Positions 8,798 to 19,335 are shown, counted from the first letter of the stretch. The stretch: DNA of 64,000 bases from Polynucleobacter kasalickyi (GCF_900176405.1 NZ_FWXJ01000003.1:62001-126000); one strand, 5' to 3'. Translations and numbers: made by a program. Notes: generated by a model not told the origin, from the letters alone.

Positions 8798-9783
8798 GGA
8801 TGGAATCTCATCCTTTAACTAATTTACTTGCCATTGTTGGGCCAACAGCTAGCGGCAAAAGTTCTTTTTCAATGAATTTAGCTCGGCAAGCAAAAGAGCT
8901 CGGTCACGCTATTGAAATCATTAGTATGGATTCAGCCCTGATTTATCGAGGCATGGATATTGGCACTGCCAAGCCAAGTGTGGAAGATCAACAAACCGTT
9001 CCCCACCACGGCATTAACATTTTAGAACCTTGGGAATCCTATTCTGCAGCCATGTTTGCAAAAGATGTTAGTAGATGGGTTGAAGAGATTCGTGGTCGAG
9101 GCGCTCAACCAGTGATTGTGGGTGGGACAATGTTATATTGGCGGGCATTAATTCAAGGGCTCAGTCAATTACCGGCGAGTACCCCAGAGATTCGAAATCT
9201 GATTGAAGCGAGAGCTGCCCAAATTGGTTGGCCTGCGATGCATGAGGCATTACACGCTGTAGACCCGATCACAGCCGATAGGTTACCGGTTGGCGACACG
9301 CAAAGAATTGGGCGCGCCTTGGAAGTTTTTGAAATGACTGGTGTCCCAATGTCTGAGTTAATTTCCCAATCTCCCTACAGTGAATCGAGAGACGACGGAA
9401 AATTTCCCCACCTACTAGTTTCATTTGAACCAAATGATCGTGCTTGGCTTCATGAGCGAATCAGTCAACGCTTCAAGATCATGCTTGAGAGCGGATTCCT
9501 AAAAGAGGTAGAGTCATTAATGCAATTGCCACAAATGCACCCCGAATTACCCTCCATGAGGTCGGTAGGATATCGGCAAGCCTTGGAATACTTCGCTAAT
9601 GAAATTAGCTTTGAGCAGTTTGTGCAGGCTGGCACCGCGGCAACTCGGCAGTTAGGAAAACGTCAATTAACGTGGTTAAGAGCGATGCCTAGTAGATATC
9701 TTGTTAATGCTGAAAGTATCCAAGCAATCAATCAAGCCACAAAAGATTGCTTAGACTATTTGTTTCCCAACCAATCTATATAA
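8794..9783 (+). CDS. miaA: tRNA dimethylallyltransferase
   Basis: MiaA adds a dimethylallyl group to A37 of tRNAs that read UNN codons. The 329-residue protein has the P-loop GPTASGKSS near residues 16-24 and the family block [16 protein letters not shown]. The C-terminal end has Ser-Val-Gly-Tyr-Arg-Gln and [11 protein letters not shown]. The ATG at 8794 overlaps the mutL stop (ATGA), with ACGAGG just upstream; an ATG two codons later is an alternative. Translational coupling with mutL is likely. The 3' end overlaps the convergent purM by eight bases. Confidence 0.95.
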   Translation: MRMESHPLTNLLAIVGPTASGKSSFSMNLARQAKELGHAIEIISMDSALIYRGMDIGTAKPSVEDQQTVPHHGINILEPWESYSAAMFAKDVSRWVEEIRGRGAQPVIVGGTMLYWRALIQGLSQLPASTPEIRNLIEARAAQIGWPAMHEALHAVDPITADRLPVGDTQRIGRALEVFEMTGVPMSELISQSPYSESRDDGKFPHLLVSFEPNDRAWLHERISQRFKIMLESGFLKEVESLMQLPQMHPELPSMRSVGYRQALEYFANEISFEQFVQAGTAATRQLGKRQLTWLRAMPSRYLVNAESIQAINQATKDCLDYLFPNQSI

Positions 9784-10837
9784 CGATGGTTTGATGGGCA
9801 TCGGTTGGTCTCTCGACGATATCACCAATCGACCAAGAAGTTAAACCTGCCTGATTTAGAAAGCTTAGCGCTTGATCAAGATGATCGGCACTGACTACTA
9901 CGGCTAAACCAATGCCACAGTTAAAAACACGGTGCATTTCTTCATCTGCCACGCCACCACCTTGTTGCAACCATTTGAACAATGCCGGCATTTGCCAAGC
10001 ATCTCGATAAAGTACTGCTTGGACATTTTCAGGCAAGACACGTGGAATATTCTCAACCAATCCACCGCCAGTAATATGCGCCATCCCTTTAATACTGACG
10101 CTTTTTAAAAGCTCTAAAACTGGTTTTACGTAAATTTGCGTAGGTTGCATAATGACTTCACCCAAGGTCTTACCATCAAAGGCATCCCCTGGCTTCGCGT
10201 TGGTTCTCTCAATAATCTTACGAATTAGCGAATAACCATTTGAATGGGCGCCACTTGAGGCCACACCAATAATCTTATCGCCGGGTTGAATTTGTTTACC
10301 AGTGATAATCTTCGACTTCTCGACAACTCCGACCGCAAATCCGGCCAAGTCATATTCACCATCAGGATACATGCCTGGCATTTCAGCAGTTTCACCGCCA
10401 ATCAAAGCACAACCGGCAATTTCACAACCCGTCGCAATACCGCCAACAACTCTCGTCGCAACATCGACAGAAAGCTTGCCACAAGCAAAATAATCAAGGA
10501 AAAATAATGACTCCGCACCTTGCACCAAAATATCATTCACGCTCATCGCTACTAAATCTTGGCCAACTGTATCGTGCGATTGCCATTCGAAGGCTAACTT
10601 TAATTTAGTTCCCACTCCATCAGTACCAGACACTAAAACCGGTTCCTGATATCGCTTAGGAATTTCAAATAACGCCCCAAAACCTCCAATTCCTGCGAGC
10701 ACGCCCTCTCTCATGGTTTTTTTTGCAAGGGGCTTAATTCTCTCAATTAAAGCATCGCCAGCATCAATATCAACCCCAGCATCTTTATAGGAAAGACCTT
10801 GGGTTGCATTTAAATTTAAATTTGATGGATTTGTCAT
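9776..10837 (-). CDS. purM: Phosphoribosylformylglycinamidine cyclo-ligase (AIR synthetase)
   Basis: PurM closes the imidazole ring in purine synthesis, converting FGAM to AIR with ATP. The 353-residue length is normal. The motif [10 protein letters not shown] opens the protein, followed by [11 protein letters not shown] near residue 70, Gly-Gly-Glu-Thr-Ala-Glu-Met-Pro-Gly and Ala-His-Ile-Thr-Gly-Gly-Gly. The start is ATG. It stands alone on the minus strand, convergent with miaA and divergent from the AI-2E-type permease gene, with only about 50 bases to carry both promoters. Confidence 0.96.
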   Translation of the reverse strand: MTNPSNLNLNATQGLSYKDAGVDIDAGDALIERIKPLAKKTMREGVLAGIGGFGALFEIPKRYQEPVLVSGTDGVGTKLKLAFEWQSHDTVGQDLVAMSVNDILVQGAESLFFLDYFACGKLSVDVATRVVGGIATGCEIAGCALIGGETAEMPGMYPDGEYDLAGFAVGVVEKSKIITGKQIQPGDKIIGVASSGAHSNGYSLIRKIIERTNAKPGDAFDGKTLGEVIMQPTQIYVKPVLELLKSVSIKGMAHITGGGLVENIPRVLPENVQAVLYRDAWQMPALFKWLQQGGGVADEEMHRVFNCGIGLAVVVSADHLDQALSFLNQAGLTSWSIGDIVERPTDAHQTIVI

Positions 10838-10890
10838 AAAATTCCTAAGTACTCAGTAGAATGTAGTGATTCTAATGGAAGGTAATGTTA

Positions 10891-11883
10891 ATGTCCGAAA
10901 TTTTGATGCCTTTTTTGGCTGCTTTTATATTTGCCTATATTTTAGAGCCTTTAAAGGTGCGCTTAGCTATGGCCAAAATTCCAGAGGGATTAGCTGCTTT
11001 AGTTGCTGTTTTTATTGGAATTATTGCCGCAACTTTCATTATTTTGCTACTGTTAAACCTGTTACAGCACGAAATACCCCAAATTAGACAACAATTTCCA
11101 CAATGGATTGAAAACCTCAAACTATGGCTAACCCCTAAATTAGCCACTTTTGATATTGAATTGGATTGGAAAGACATTCAAGACCAGGCTACCGCACAAA
11201 TAACAACACAACTGTCAGATAACGCCAATACCGTAGTTACCAAGTCAATTACGACAATACTCAAGTCATCTAGTTCGATTTTAGGTTTTTTTGCAAATAG
11301 TGTTCTCGCCCTTTTTGTCCTGTTTTATCTTCTTTTAGACTGGAATCATTTTTTCGGAAAAATTGGCAATGCAATCCCTAAAAAACTGCAAGCCACGATT
11401 TTCCCTCTTGCTATTGAAGTGGACTCTCTCCTCTCTCAATATTTGCGTGGGCAAGTTCTCGTCATGTTAGTGCTATCTGTTACATACAGCTTAGGACTTT
11501 ATTTAATTGGGGTAAAAAGTGCCTTTGCTTTGGGTACCTTTACTGGGTTGGTCGCCTTCATTCCTTATGTGGGCTTTATGATAAGTCTTTGCTTATCTTT
11601 ATTAGCGGCACTATTGCAGTTTGGTAGTGGCAATGAAATCTTATTGGTGCTAGTTTTATTTTCCCTTGGACAAGTCTTAGAGGGATTTTATTTAACACCT
11701 CGCCTAGTGGGTGAGCGCATCGGCTTACATCCTGTTGCCGTTCTTTTTGCATTAATGGTATTCGGTAAATTATTTGGCTTTTTAGGAATTTTGTTGGCCT
11801 TTCCGATGTCAGCTATTTGTTTGGTAGCCTTCCGTTTTTTAAAGCACAAGTACTTTAGCAGTCAATGGTACAAAGCAAACTAG
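10891..11883 (+). CDS. AI-2E/PerM family permease
   Basis: This 330-residue polytopic membrane protein belongs to the AI-2E transporter family, whose members are variously reported as exporters or ion antiporters. Two blocks support this: the C-terminal Ala-Phe-Ile-Pro-Tyr-Val-Gly region and the Leu-Thr-Pro-Arg-Leu-Val-Gly-Glu-Arg-Ile-Gly-Leu-His-Pro segment. The ATG at 10891 has GGAAGG eight bases upstream, while the ATG at 10885 is too close to that site. An in-frame stop at 10873-10875 prevents further extension, so the protein begins almost inside what is usually the first membrane segment. Substrate unknown. Upstream of hda, 15 bases apart. Confidence 0.8.
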   Translation: MSEILMPFLAAFIFAYILEPLKVRLAMAKIPEGLAALVAVFIGIIAATFIILLLLNLLQHEIPQIRQQFPQWIENLKLWLTPKLATFDIELDWKDIQDQATAQITTQLSDNANTVVTKSITTILKSSSSILGFFANSVLALFVLFYLLLDWNHFFGKIGNAIPKKLQATIFPLAIEVDSLLSQYLRGQVLVMLVLSVTYSLGLYLIGVKSAFALGTFTGLVAFIPYVGFMISLCLSLLAALLQFGSGNEILLVLVLFSLGQVLEGFYLTPRLVGERIGLHPVAVLFALMVFGKLFGFLGILLAFPMSAICLVAFRFLKHKYFSSQWYKAN

Positions 11884-11898
11884 GTAATTGAATTACAG

Positions 11899-12630
11899 AT
11901 GAATTCTCCGCAATTTACCCTTGATATTTTGACTTCTCCCGAGCCAAGTTTAGATAATTTCATTTTTCCGGCTTCTGATAATTCTCTTCAGGTCAGTATT
12001 TTTGAAGTTTTCAGTCAAATACAAGGGATGTATTTAGCTCAGCAAACAACCCGCTTTGATTTCAACTTAATTTATGTTTGGGGTCCTCCCGGCAGTGGTA
12101 AATCGCACTTACTGATAGCGATGCAAAAGTTTTATGAAAAATTACAACTACCTCACCTATATTTGAGCACGCAACATCAGAATTGGCAGTTTGCAGATAT
12201 ACAAACTGGACCTGATTGCCTCGCTTATTTGATTGATGATGTCGATAATTTAAGTATTTCTGAGGAAAATCAATTATTTAAGCTACTAATTGATCAAAAA
12301 AATAGCCCCGAGAAATTAATTTTTGTGAGTGGTTCGAAGTCGAGTCATCATTTAAATATGCGGGATGATATTTCTTCTCGGTTAGCCAGTGGGCTGAACT
12401 TTGAATTATCCTTTTTAACGGATGATGAAAAGATTGTGGCACTTGAGGAATTAATCAAAGCACGGGGCTTAAATATCTCGTCAGACATCCCTCATTGGCT
12501 ATTGAACCACTTTTATCGAGATCTCCCTAGTTTAATCAGTATCATAGAGGCTGTTGATCATTACTCTTTACAAACAAAAAGAGCAATTACCCTCCCTTTA
12601 TTAAAAGAATTATTACATTTGACCGTTTAA
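11899..12630 (+). CDS. hda: DnaA regulatory inactivator Hda
   Basis: Hda works with the DNA-loaded beta clamp to stimulate ATP hydrolysis by DnaA, limiting re-initiation of replication. The 243-residue protein is a DnaA-like AAA+ domain: Walker A Gly-Pro-Pro-Gly-Ser-Gly-Lys-Ser near residues 62-69, Walker B Leu-Ile-Asp-Asp-Val-Asp near 113, and the sensor/box VII segment Met-Arg-Asp-Asp-Ile-Ser-Ser-Arg-Leu-Ala-Ser-Gly-Leu. The DNA-binding domain of DnaA is absent. An N-terminal clamp-binding Gln-Phe-Thr-Leu-Asp-Ile segment is visible at residues 5-10. It is followed two bases later by the HAD phosphatase gene. Confidence 0.88.
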   Translation: MNSPQFTLDILTSPEPSLDNFIFPASDNSLQVSIFEVFSQIQGMYLAQQTTRFDFNLIYVWGPPGSGKSHLLIAMQKFYEKLQLPHLYLSTQHQNWQFADIQTGPDCLAYLIDDVDNLSISEENQLFKLLIDQKNSPEKLIFVSGSKSSHHLNMRDDISSRLASGLNFELSFLTDDEKIVALEELIKARGLNISSDIPHWLLNHFYRDLPSLISIIEAVDHYSLQTKRAITLPLLKELLHLTV

Positions 12631-12632
12631 TC

Positions 12633-13328
12633 ATGTCTGCCTCTTATCACTCTATAGCCTTATTCGATCTTGATCATACCCTCTTACCGATAGATAGTGA
12701 TCATGAGTGGGGACGATTTTTGGTGAGGTTAGGTGTTGTTGATGGCGCTTATTATGAACAACAAAATGAACGCTTCTATAACGATTACAAAGCGGGAAAA
12801 CTTGATATTTATGGTTTTCTAAAGTTTGCATTAAAGCCCCTAGCGAGTCACCCTAAGCAGACTTTAGATGCTTGGCATCAGCAATTTATGTCAGAGGTCA
12901 TCGAACCACAGATTCGCGCAGAGTCGATCTCTTTAATCCAAAAACACCAAGACCTTGGTGATTTGTGCTGTGTGGTGACGGCTACCAATAGTTTTGTCAC
13001 TCGACCAATTTGCGAACGTTTTGGAATTTCTCATTTGATTGCTACTGAACCAGAAATGACGGCTGATAATCAATTAATAGCATTTACAGGTAATGTGTTC
13101 GGTGAACCAAACTTTAGAGAAGGTAAAGTAAGGCATGTTGAAGCTTGGTTAGCACGTCATCACTTATCATGGGAATCACTGGAGAAAAGTTGTTTTTACT
13201 CCGACTCCATGAATGATTTGCCACTATTAGAAAAAGTTCATACGCCAATCGCTACCAACCCAGATAACAGATTACGTCAATTAGCTACCGATAGGAATTG
13301 GCAAATTTTAGAATTGTTCAACCAATGA
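12633..13328 (+). CDS. HAD-IB family phosphatase (SerB-like hydrolase)
   Basis: This 231-residue HAD-superfamily hydrolase of subfamily IB has motif I Asp-Leu-Asp-His-Thr-Leu at residues 12-17, motif II Val-Thr-Ala-Thr-Asn-Ser near 110, a Lys in the Glu-Gly-Lys-Val-Arg segment near 165, and motif IV Tyr-Ser-Asp-Ser-Met-Asn-Asp-Leu-Pro-Leu near 190. These support a phosphoaspartate mechanism. Relatives hydrolyse phosphoserine or histidinol phosphate-like substrates, but the real substrate cannot be read from the sequence. The stop overlaps the pcnB start (ATGA), so the two genes are translationally coupled; the hda-HAD-pcnB-folK order is common in Burkholderiales. Confidence 0.85.
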   Translation: MSASYHSIALFDLDHTLLPIDSDHEWGRFLVRLGVVDGAYYEQQNERFYNDYKAGKLDIYGFLKFALKPLASHPKQTLDAWHQQFMSEVIEPQIRAESISLIQKHQDLGDLCCVVTATNSFVTRPICERFGISHLIATEPEMTADNQLIAFTGNVFGEPNFREGKVRHVEAWLARHHLSWESLEKSCFYSDSMNDLPLLEKVHTPIATNPDNRLRQLATDRNWQILELFNQ

Positions 13329-14758
13329 TCAACAAAATAATTAGAAAAATTCTTGGTAAGCCCAATAAAAAGCCTCCCGTGGGCCATGATGCTAAAACTT
13401 TAGAACCCAAGAAAATTCCCTTCAAAACACATCATATTGATCAAAAGTTAATTTCTCCGAATGCAATGAAGGTGACTCAAACCCTTCAACAAGCAGGCTA
13501 TAAAGCATATATCGTCGGTGGAGCTGTGCGGGATTTATTGTTGGATATTAAACCAAAAGATTTTGATGTTGCGACGAACGCCACGCCCGATCAGGTACAA
13601 GCTTTATTTAAAAAATCGCGCGCCATTGGTAAGCGGTTTCAAATTATTCATGTCACCTTTTACAATAACTCAAGTAATTCTAGAGATCGCATGGAGATTA
13701 TCGAGGTCTCAACATTTCGAGCCTTGTTAGTAGAAACTGGCAAGCATATTGCAAATTCTGGGCGTGTTTTAAGCGATAACGTTTGGGGCTCTCAGTCAGA
13801 AGATGCTACTCGGCGGGACTTTACGATTAATGCGATGTACTATGATCCAAGTACTCAGGTGGTCCTTGATTACCATGGTGGTATGGCTGATATAGAGGCC
13901 AAAGTACTGCGTATGATCGGTGACCCTGCCGCTAGATATAGGGAAGATCCGGTGAGAATGTTAAGAGCTGTCCGTTTCGCTGCAAAAACTGGTTTCACTC
14001 TTGAACAAAATACTCTTGCGCCCATCGCCCAATCAGCTGCCCTCATTCATGATGTACCTGGTGCTCGTTTGTTTGATGAAATGTTAAAACTATTAATGTC
14101 AGGGCATGCTTGGTCTAGTATGACCAAGCTAAGAGAAGTGGGTTTAGATCAAGGCTTGTTACCGATGCTTGATGTCATTTTGGAGCAATCTGACCAAACT
14201 AGTTTTGCTAAGCTTGCACTTGATAGAACTGATGAGCGTGTTCTGCAAGGTAAATCTATTTCGCCTGGTTTTTTATTTGCAGCTCTGTTATGGCATCAAG
14301 TTGAGCAACAATGGCAGCGTAACTCACAAAGTAACAAACCTAGCATCGTTTGCTTAAATGACGCAATCGATGAAGTACTAAGTGCACAAAGAGAAGTTTT
14401 TGCTATTCAAAGGCGTTTTGAAACCGATATGCGAGAAATTTGGAGCTTGCAACCACGCTTTGAAAAACGTGTTGGAAAAATGCCTTATCGACTTTTAGAG
14501 TCGGTAAGGTTTAGAGCTGGATATGATTTTCTATGCTTGCGTTGTCAGGTCGGGGAACTGCCCTTAAGCCTATCCACTTGGTGGGAAAATTTCCAAAATA
14601 GCTCCCCAGAAGATCGAGAAAAATTATTAATTGAAGCTAAAAGTGAGAGCTCACTACCGGCTACAGATGCCCCTAGTAAGTCTCGAAGACGTCGACGTCG
14701 AGGCATAAAAGGGAAAGAAGCCGTAGAAAATAATGACTCATCTCAGCAATCTTTTTAG
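13325..14758 (+). CDS. pcnB: Poly(A) polymerase I
   Basis: PcnB adds 3' poly(A) tails that mark RNA for decay. The 477-residue protein has the class II nucleotidyltransferase core: Ile-Val-Gly-Gly-Ala-Val-Arg-Asp at residues 63-70, Asp-Phe-Asp-Val-Ala-Thr at 79-84, and Arg-Arg-Asp-Phe-Thr-Ile-Asn-Ala, then the RNA-binding block Arg-Glu-Asp-Pro-Val-Arg-Met-Leu-Arg-Ala. The arginine-rich C-terminal tail (about residues 455-465) is typical of PcnB rather than CCA-adding enzyme, though the two families are close. The ATG at 13325 overlaps the previous stop; an upstream in-frame TTG at 13298 is less likely. Confidence 0.9.
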   Translation: MINKIIRKILGKPNKKPPVGHDAKTLEPKKIPFKTHHIDQKLISPNAMKVTQTLQQAGYKAYIVGGAVRDLLLDIKPKDFDVATNATPDQVQALFKKSRAIGKRFQIIHVTFYNNSSNSRDRMEIIEVSTFRALLVETGKHIANSGRVLSDNVWGSQSEDATRRDFTINAMYYDPSTQVVLDYHGGMADIEAKVLRMIGDPAARYREDPVRMLRAVRFAAKTGFTLEQNTLAPIAQSAALIHDVPGARLFDEMLKLLMSGHAWSSMTKLREVGLDQGLLPMLDVILEQSDQTSFAKLALDRTDERVLQGKSISPGFLFAALLWHQVEQQWQRNSQSNKPSIVCLNDAIDEVLSAQREVFAIQRRFETDMREIWSLQPRFEKRVGKMPYRLLESVRFRAGYDFLCLRCQVGELPLSLSTWWENFQNSSPEDREKLLIEAKSESSLPATDAPSKSRRRRRRGIKGKEAVENNDSSQQSF

Positions 14759-14803
14759 AAATTGATTAAAGTAATAAGTTGATAAGAAGATAGGATTTAA
14801 ATT

Positions 14804-15322
14804 ATGGCAAGAGCCTACATCGGACTGGGTGGCAATATTGGAGACACGAGACAAATATTAACGGATGCCGTGGTTTGTCTCGCACAATTTCCATCGATTT
14901 CAATTAATGCCAGAAGTTGTTTTTATATTAGTGCTCCCGTCGAGGCGACTGGTGGAGACTATATTAATAATGTAATTTCGATTGATACCAATCTGGAGCC
15001 CATTCCACTTCTTCGGGTCTGTCAAACGGTTGAACAGCACTTCGGTCGTGAGCGCCCCTACGAAAAAGCACCAAGAACCCTCGATATTGATTTATTGATT
15101 TACGAGAATATTTCGCACAATACGCCAGAGTTAATTCTGCCTCACCCTCGACTTACTGAGAGAATGTTCGTTTTATTACCTTTGCTAGAAATTGAAAGCG
15201 AAATTGAATTACCTAATCACGGTAAATTAAAAAATAAACTGCCCGACTTGTCTTGGCAAAAGATTGAAAAGCTTGCCAACAAATATTGTCCAAACTCCAT
15301 AGGGGCAAATAAGTCACATTAA
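14804..15322 (+). CDS. folK: 2-amino-4-hydroxy-6-hydroxymethyldihydropteridine pyrophosphokinase (HPPK)
   Basis: FolK transfers pyrophosphate from ATP to hydroxymethyldihydropterin in folate synthesis. The 172-residue protein has the usual opening Ala-Tyr-Ile-Gly-Leu-Gly-Gly-Asn-Ile-Gly-Asp. It also has the signature Lys-Ala-Pro-Arg-Thr-Leu-Asp-Ile-Asp-Leu-Leu near residue 88 and Leu-Pro-His-Pro-Arg-Leu-Thr-Glu-Arg-Met-Phe-Val near 110. The start is ATG. It lies 45 bases after pcnB and 50 bases before panB, all on the plus strand, linking folate and pantothenate synthesis. Confidence 0.95.
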   Translation: MARAYIGLGGNIGDTRQILTDAVVCLAQFPSISINARSCFYISAPVEATGGDYINNVISIDTNLEPIPLLRVCQTVEQHFGRERPYEKAPRTLDIDLLIYENISHNTPELILPHPRLTERMFVLLPLLEIESEIELPNHGKLKNKLPDLSWQKIEKLANKYCPNSIGANKSH

Positions 15323-15372
15323 CGAAATTTTTCGGTATAGTGGTGTTTTAATGTCATCCAGTGTTGTGATTT

Positions 15373-16200
15373 ATGAGCTATCTGAACTTATCTGAAAACC
15401 TTGTTCCATTGACAATTTCCAAACTCATGAAGTTGAAGGCTGAGGGTCAAAAAATTACTTCGCTAACAGCTTACGATGCGAGTTTTGCGGCACTATTTGA
15501 TCAGATGGGAATTGAAGTTATATTAGTTGGAGATTCATTAGGTAATGTAATTCAGGGACACTCTTCAACGATTCCTGTTTCTATTCAGGAGATGGCGTAC
15601 CATACCGCGTGTGTCGCTAGAGGCGTCAAGCGCGCTTTTATCATCGGTGATTTACCCTTTGCCTCTTATACCAGTACCGCAGAAGCCGTTAAAAACTCAG
15701 CTCTATTGATGCAGTCAGGCGCTCAAATGGTCAAAATGGAAGGTGGAGCCCACTTATGTGAAATGGTTGAAGTGTTAACTCATCATGGCATTCCAGTTTG
15801 TGGCCACCTAGGCTTAACACCCCAATCTGTCAATACGCTTGGTGGCTTTAAAGTACAGGGAAAGTCCGCTGATGCTGCCAAAAAAATATTAGAAGATGCC
15901 TTAGCCTTAGAGGCTGCTGGCGCTCAATTATTGGTGCTCGAAGCCATTCCAAGTACTCTCGGCGCGCAGATAACCCAAGCTTTAAAGATTCCTACAATCG
16001 GCATTGGTGCGGGCCCAGATTGCTCTGGTCAAGTACTCGTGATGCATGATGCCCTAGGCGCGTTCCCAGGTCGTAAACCTAAGTTTGTAAAAGATTTTTT
16101 GGCCCCGACTGGCACGATTGAAAAAGCGATTACTTTGTATATTGAAGAAGTAAAATCAGGGGCATTTCCAGCCCCTGAACATTGCTTTGTTGCTAATTAA
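15373..16200 (+). CDS. panB: 3-methyl-2-oxobutanoate hydroxymethyltransferase
   Basis: PanB uses methylenetetrahydrofolate to convert ketoisovalerate to ketopantoate, the first committed step to pantothenate and coenzyme A. The 275-residue protein shows Leu-Thr-Ala-Tyr-Asp-Ala-Ser near residue 31, Leu-Val-Gly-Asp-Ser-Leu-Gly-Asn near 51, the Lys-Met-Glu-Gly-Gly segment near 120, and Gly-His-Leu-Gly-Leu-Thr-Pro-Gln-Ser. The C-terminal region Gly-Ile-Gly-Ala-Gly-Pro-Asp-Cys-Ser-Gly-Gln-Val-Leu-Val is typical. ATG start. Only four bases separate it from the convergent dnaJ stop. Confidence 0.96.
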   Translation: MSYLNLSENLVPLTISKLMKLKAEGQKITSLTAYDASFAALFDQMGIEVILVGDSLGNVIQGHSSTIPVSIQEMAYHTACVARGVKRAFIIGDLPFASYTSTAEAVKNSALLMQSGAQMVKMEGGAHLCEMVEVLTHHGIPVCGHLGLTPQSVNTLGGFKVQGKSADAAKKILEDALALEAAGAQLLVLEAIPSTLGAQITQALKIPTIGIGAGPDCSGQVLVMHDALGAFPGRKPKFVKDFLAPTGTIEKAITLYIEEVKSGAFPAPEHCFVAN

Positions 16201-16204
16201 CGAA

Positions 16205-17344
16205 TTAGTTAAAAAAACCTTTTACCCGATCAAACCAACCTTTTTCCTGTGGGTTGTGTTTTGAACTATCCGTTTTTAAACTATTATCAAAATCTTTGAT
16301 AAGTTGACGTTGCGCATCATTCAATTTGACCGGTGTCTCTACTTGGACATGTACATATAAATCACCAGGGATTGTTGAACGAATACCTTTAATACCCTTA
16401 CCTCTTAAACGGAATGTTCTGCCCGTTTGGGTACCTTCAGCCACATCGAAACTCGCCTTACCGGCTAGAGTAGGCACTTCTAAATTCCCACCCAAACAAG
16501 CTGTAGCAAAAGAGATAGGCATTTGGAAATGTAAGTCATCGCCATCCCGTTCGAACACAGAGTGGGCCTTAATGTGTACTTCTACATACAAATCACCAGG
16601 AGGGCCTTGATTAACGCCAGGCTCACCATGACCGGATAATCGAATTCTCATACCATCTTCGATACCAGCAGGTATTTTTACTTCCAACGTCTTTTGTTGT
16701 TTAATCTTTCCTTCGCCATTACATTTCTTACATGGTTTAGGAATAAATTGTCCATGCCCACGACACTTTGGACAAGTTTGTTGCATTGAGAAAAAACCTT
16801 GAGAAACTCTGACTTGGCCTTGCCCACCACAGGTAGTACAAGTTTCCACTTTAGTGCCTGGCTCAGCGCCAGATCCAGTGCAAACCTCGCAGTTATTCCA
16901 TCCAGGTACACGGATTTGGGTTTCGTGGCCTTTGGCAGCCTCTTCCAAGGTAATTTCCATGCTGTAGCGCAAGTCGCCACCACGATACACCTGTGGTCCA
17001 GAACGACCTCCGCCACCCCTTTGATTGCCAAAAATATCACCGAAGATGTCACCAAAGGCATCACCAAAGCCGCCAAAACCTTGCGCACCACCCCCACCAA
17101 AACCACCCATATTAGGATCGACACCAGCATGACCATACTGGTCGTATGCTGCCCTCTTTTGCGGATCAGATAACATCTCGTAGGCTTCTTTAGCCTCCTT
17201 GAAGTTCGCTTCCGCATCCTTATTATCAGGATTTCGGTCAGGATGGTACTTCATCGCCATTTTCCGATAAGCTTTTTTAATCTCATCGTCATTGGCGTTT
17301 TTAGCAACACCTAAAATTTCATAAAAGTCACGCTTATTAGCCAA
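16205..17344 (-). CDS. dnaJ: Chaperone protein DnaJ
   Basis: DnaJ is the J-domain co-chaperone that delivers substrates to DnaK and stimulates its ATPase. The 379-residue protein has the J domain with His-Pro-Asp at 34-36, a long Gly/Phe region (about 75-115), four Cys-x2-Cys-x-Gly-x-Gly zinc repeats between about 150 and 210, and the C-terminal substrate-binding domains. The start is TTG, supported by a strong GAAGGA ribosome binding site six bases upstream; no in-frame ATG is nearby. It begins 28 bases after dnaK, completing a grpE-dnaK-dnaJ unit. The TTG may hold DnaJ below DnaK levels (inference). Confidence 0.96.
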   Translation of the reverse strand: MANKRDFYEILGVAKNANDDEIKKAYRKMAMKYHPDRNPDNKDAEANFKEAKEAYEMLSDPQKRAAYDQYGHAGVDPNMGGFGGGGAQGFGGFGDAFGDIFGDIFGNQRGGGGRSGPQVYRGGDLRYSMEITLEEAAKGHETQIRVPGWNNCEVCTGSGAEPGTKVETCTTCGGQGQVRVSQGFFSMQQTCPKCRGHGQFIPKPCKKCNGEGKIKQQKTLEVKIPAGIEDGMRIRLSGHGEPGVNQGPPGDLYVEVHIKAHSVFERDGDDLHFQMPISFATACLGGNLEVPTLAGKASFDVAEGTQTGRTFRLRGKGIKGIRSTIPGDLYVHVQVETPVKLNDAQRQLIKDFDNSLKTDSSKHNPQEKGWFDRVKGFFN

Positions 17345-17372
17345 AGGATTTCCTTCAATTTACTGTGTTGAA

Positions 17373-19298
17373 TTATTTTTTATTAACTTCTTTGAATTCT
17401 GCATCAACTACATTATCGTCATTTGGCTTCTGGTTTGCTTCAGCAGATCCAGCAGCACTTGCCTGGTCCTTTTCTTGCATTGCAGCGTAAACTTTTTCAC
17501 CTAGTTTTTGGCTTACTTTACCAAGCTCTTCTGTCTTCGCTTCAATTTCTTCTTTAGTGCCAGATTTAGCGACTTCTTCCAAAGTCTTTAGCGCTTCTTC
17601 AATCTTCTCTTTTTCACCCGCGTCTAAGGATGCGCCATGCTCTTCTAAAGATTTTTTAGTGGAGTGGCTTAACGCTTCTGCTGTGTTACGTGCATCAACT
17701 AATTCACGCAATTTACGATCTTCTTCAGCATTCACCTCTGCATCTTTAACCATCTGTTGAATTTCTTCTTCAGAAAGTCCGGAGTTCGCTTTAATGGTAA
17801 TTTTATTTTCTTTACCAGTGGCCTTATCTTTAGCGCCAACGTGCAGAATTCCGTTCGCATCGATATCGAAAGTTACTTCAATTTGCGGAGTACCGCGGCT
17901 TGATGGTGGAATACCTTCTAAATTAAACTCACCCAATGTTTTATTGGCGCTAGCCATTTCACGCTCACCTTGATAAACCTTAATCGTTACCGCAGGTTGG
18001 TTATCCTCAGCTGTAGAGAATACTTGTGAATACTTGGTTGGAATCGTTGTATTCTTAGTAATCATTTTGGTCATGACGCCACCCAAGGTCTCAATACCTA
18101 AGGACAATGGAGTCACGTCTAATAACAACACATCGGTACGATCACCCGATAAAACAGAGCCTTGAATCGCAGCACCAACAGCAACTGCTTCGTCTGGGTT
18201 TACATCTTTACGTGGGTCTTGACCGAAGAACTCTTTTACTTTTTCCTGTACTTTAGGCATACGTGTCATACCACCAACCAAAATTACGTCTTGGATGTCA
18301 GTCAATGAAACGCCTGCATCTTTAATGGCAGTACGGCAAGGCTCAATCGTGCGAGCAATCAAGTCATCCACTAAACTCTCAAGCTTAGCACGTGTCATTT
18401 TGATGTTTAAATGCTTAGGACCGCTAGCATCCGCAGTGATATAAGGTAAATTAATATCGCTTTGCTGACTAGATGACAATTCAATTTTTGCCTTTTCAGC
18501 AGCTTCTTTGAGACGCTGGAGAGCTAAGACATCCTTACTTAAATCAACGCCTTGTTCTTTTTTGAACTCAGCAATGATGAAGTCAATAATACGTTGGTCA
18601 AAATCTTCACCGCCCAAGAATGTATCGCCATTCGTTGAGAGTACTTCAAATTGTTTTTCACCATCAACGTCAGCAATTTCAATGATAGAAACGTCAAAAG
18701 TTCCACCACCTAAGTCATAAACTGCAATCTTACGGTCACCCTTAGATTGTTTGTCTAAACCAAATGCAAGTGCTGCAGCAGTCGGCTCATTAATGATACG
18801 TTTCACATCAAGACCAGCGATACGGCCGGCATCTTTCGTTGCTTGTCTTTGGCTATCGTTAAAGTAAGCAGGGACTGTAATAACAGCTTCCGTCACTTCT
18901 TCACCCAAATAATCTTCTGCAGTTTTTTTCATTTTGCGTAAAACTTCAGCAGAAATTTGCGGTGGAGCATACTTGGTTCCACGGATATCAATCCAGGCGT
19001 CGCCATTATCTGCTTTAGAGATAGCGTAAGGCATTAAATCGATATCTTTTTGTACTTCTTTTTCCGAAAATTTACGACCAATCAAACGCTTTACTGCATA
19101 GAGCGTATTTCTTGGATTGGTAACTGATTGGCGTTTAGCTGGTGCACCAACCAAAATTTCGCCATCTTCCATGTACGCAATAATTGAAGGGGTAGTACGT
19201 GCGCCTTCTGCATTTTCAATCACCTTAGGAGTGTTGCCTTCCATTACTGAAACGCAAGAATTGGTAGTTCCTAAGTCAATTCCGATAATTTTTCCCAT
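17373..19298 (-). CDS. dnaK: Molecular chaperone DnaK (Hsp70)
   Basis: DnaK is the ATP-driven Hsp70 that binds exposed hydrophobic peptides with DnaJ and GrpE. The 641-residue length is standard. The ATPase opens with [10 protein letters not shown], followed by Tyr-Asp-Leu-Gly-Gly-Gly-Thr-Phe-Asp near 197 and the Leu-Val-Gly-Gly-Met-Thr-Arg-Met-Pro block near 340. The linker (Asp-Val-Leu-Leu-Leu-Asp-Val) is near residue 390, and a lysine/acid-rich lid ends the protein. A sigma-32-like promoter lies about 40 bases upstream, in the gap after grpE, so dnaK probably has its own heat-inducible transcript as well as read-through from grpE. Confidence 0.98.
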   Translation of the reverse strand: MGKIIGIDLGTTNSCVSVMEGNTPKVIENAEGARTTPSIIAYMEDGEILVGAPAKRQSVTNPRNTLYAVKRLIGRKFSEKEVQKDIDLMPYAISKADNGDAWIDIRGTKYAPPQISAEVLRKMKKTAEDYLGEEVTEAVITVPAYFNDSQRQATKDAGRIAGLDVKRIINEPTAAALAFGLDKQSKGDRKIAVYDLGGGTFDVSIIEIADVDGEKQFEVLSTNGDTFLGGEDFDQRIIDFIIAEFKKEQGVDLSKDVLALQRLKEAAEKAKIELSSSQQSDINLPYITADASGPKHLNIKMTRAKLESLVDDLIARTIEPCRTAIKDAGVSLTDIQDVILVGGMTRMPKVQEKVKEFFGQDPRKDVNPDEAVAVGAAIQGSVLSGDRTDVLLLDVTPLSLGIETLGGVMTKMITKNTTIPTKYSQVFSTAEDNQPAVTIKVYQGEREMASANKTLGEFNLEGIPPSSRGTPQIEVTFDIDANGILHVGAKDKATGKENKITIKANSGLSEEEIQQMVKDAEVNAEEDRKLRELVDARNTAEALSHSTKKSLEEHGASLDAGEKEKIEEALKTLEEVAKSGTKEEIEAKTEELGKVSQKLGEKVYAAMQEKDQASAAGSAEANQKPNDDNVVDAEFKEVNKK

Positions 19299-19335
19299 AA
19301 TATGTTTCTTTCAATAAAGTAATTTAGTTAATTAT

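Noticed and set aside
16678..17217. A 179-codon open frame on the minus strand inside dnaJ, in a different frame
   Set aside because: It is a shadow of dnaJ; the dnaJ frame carries the J domain and zinc repeats, and the overlapping translation has no recognisable domain.
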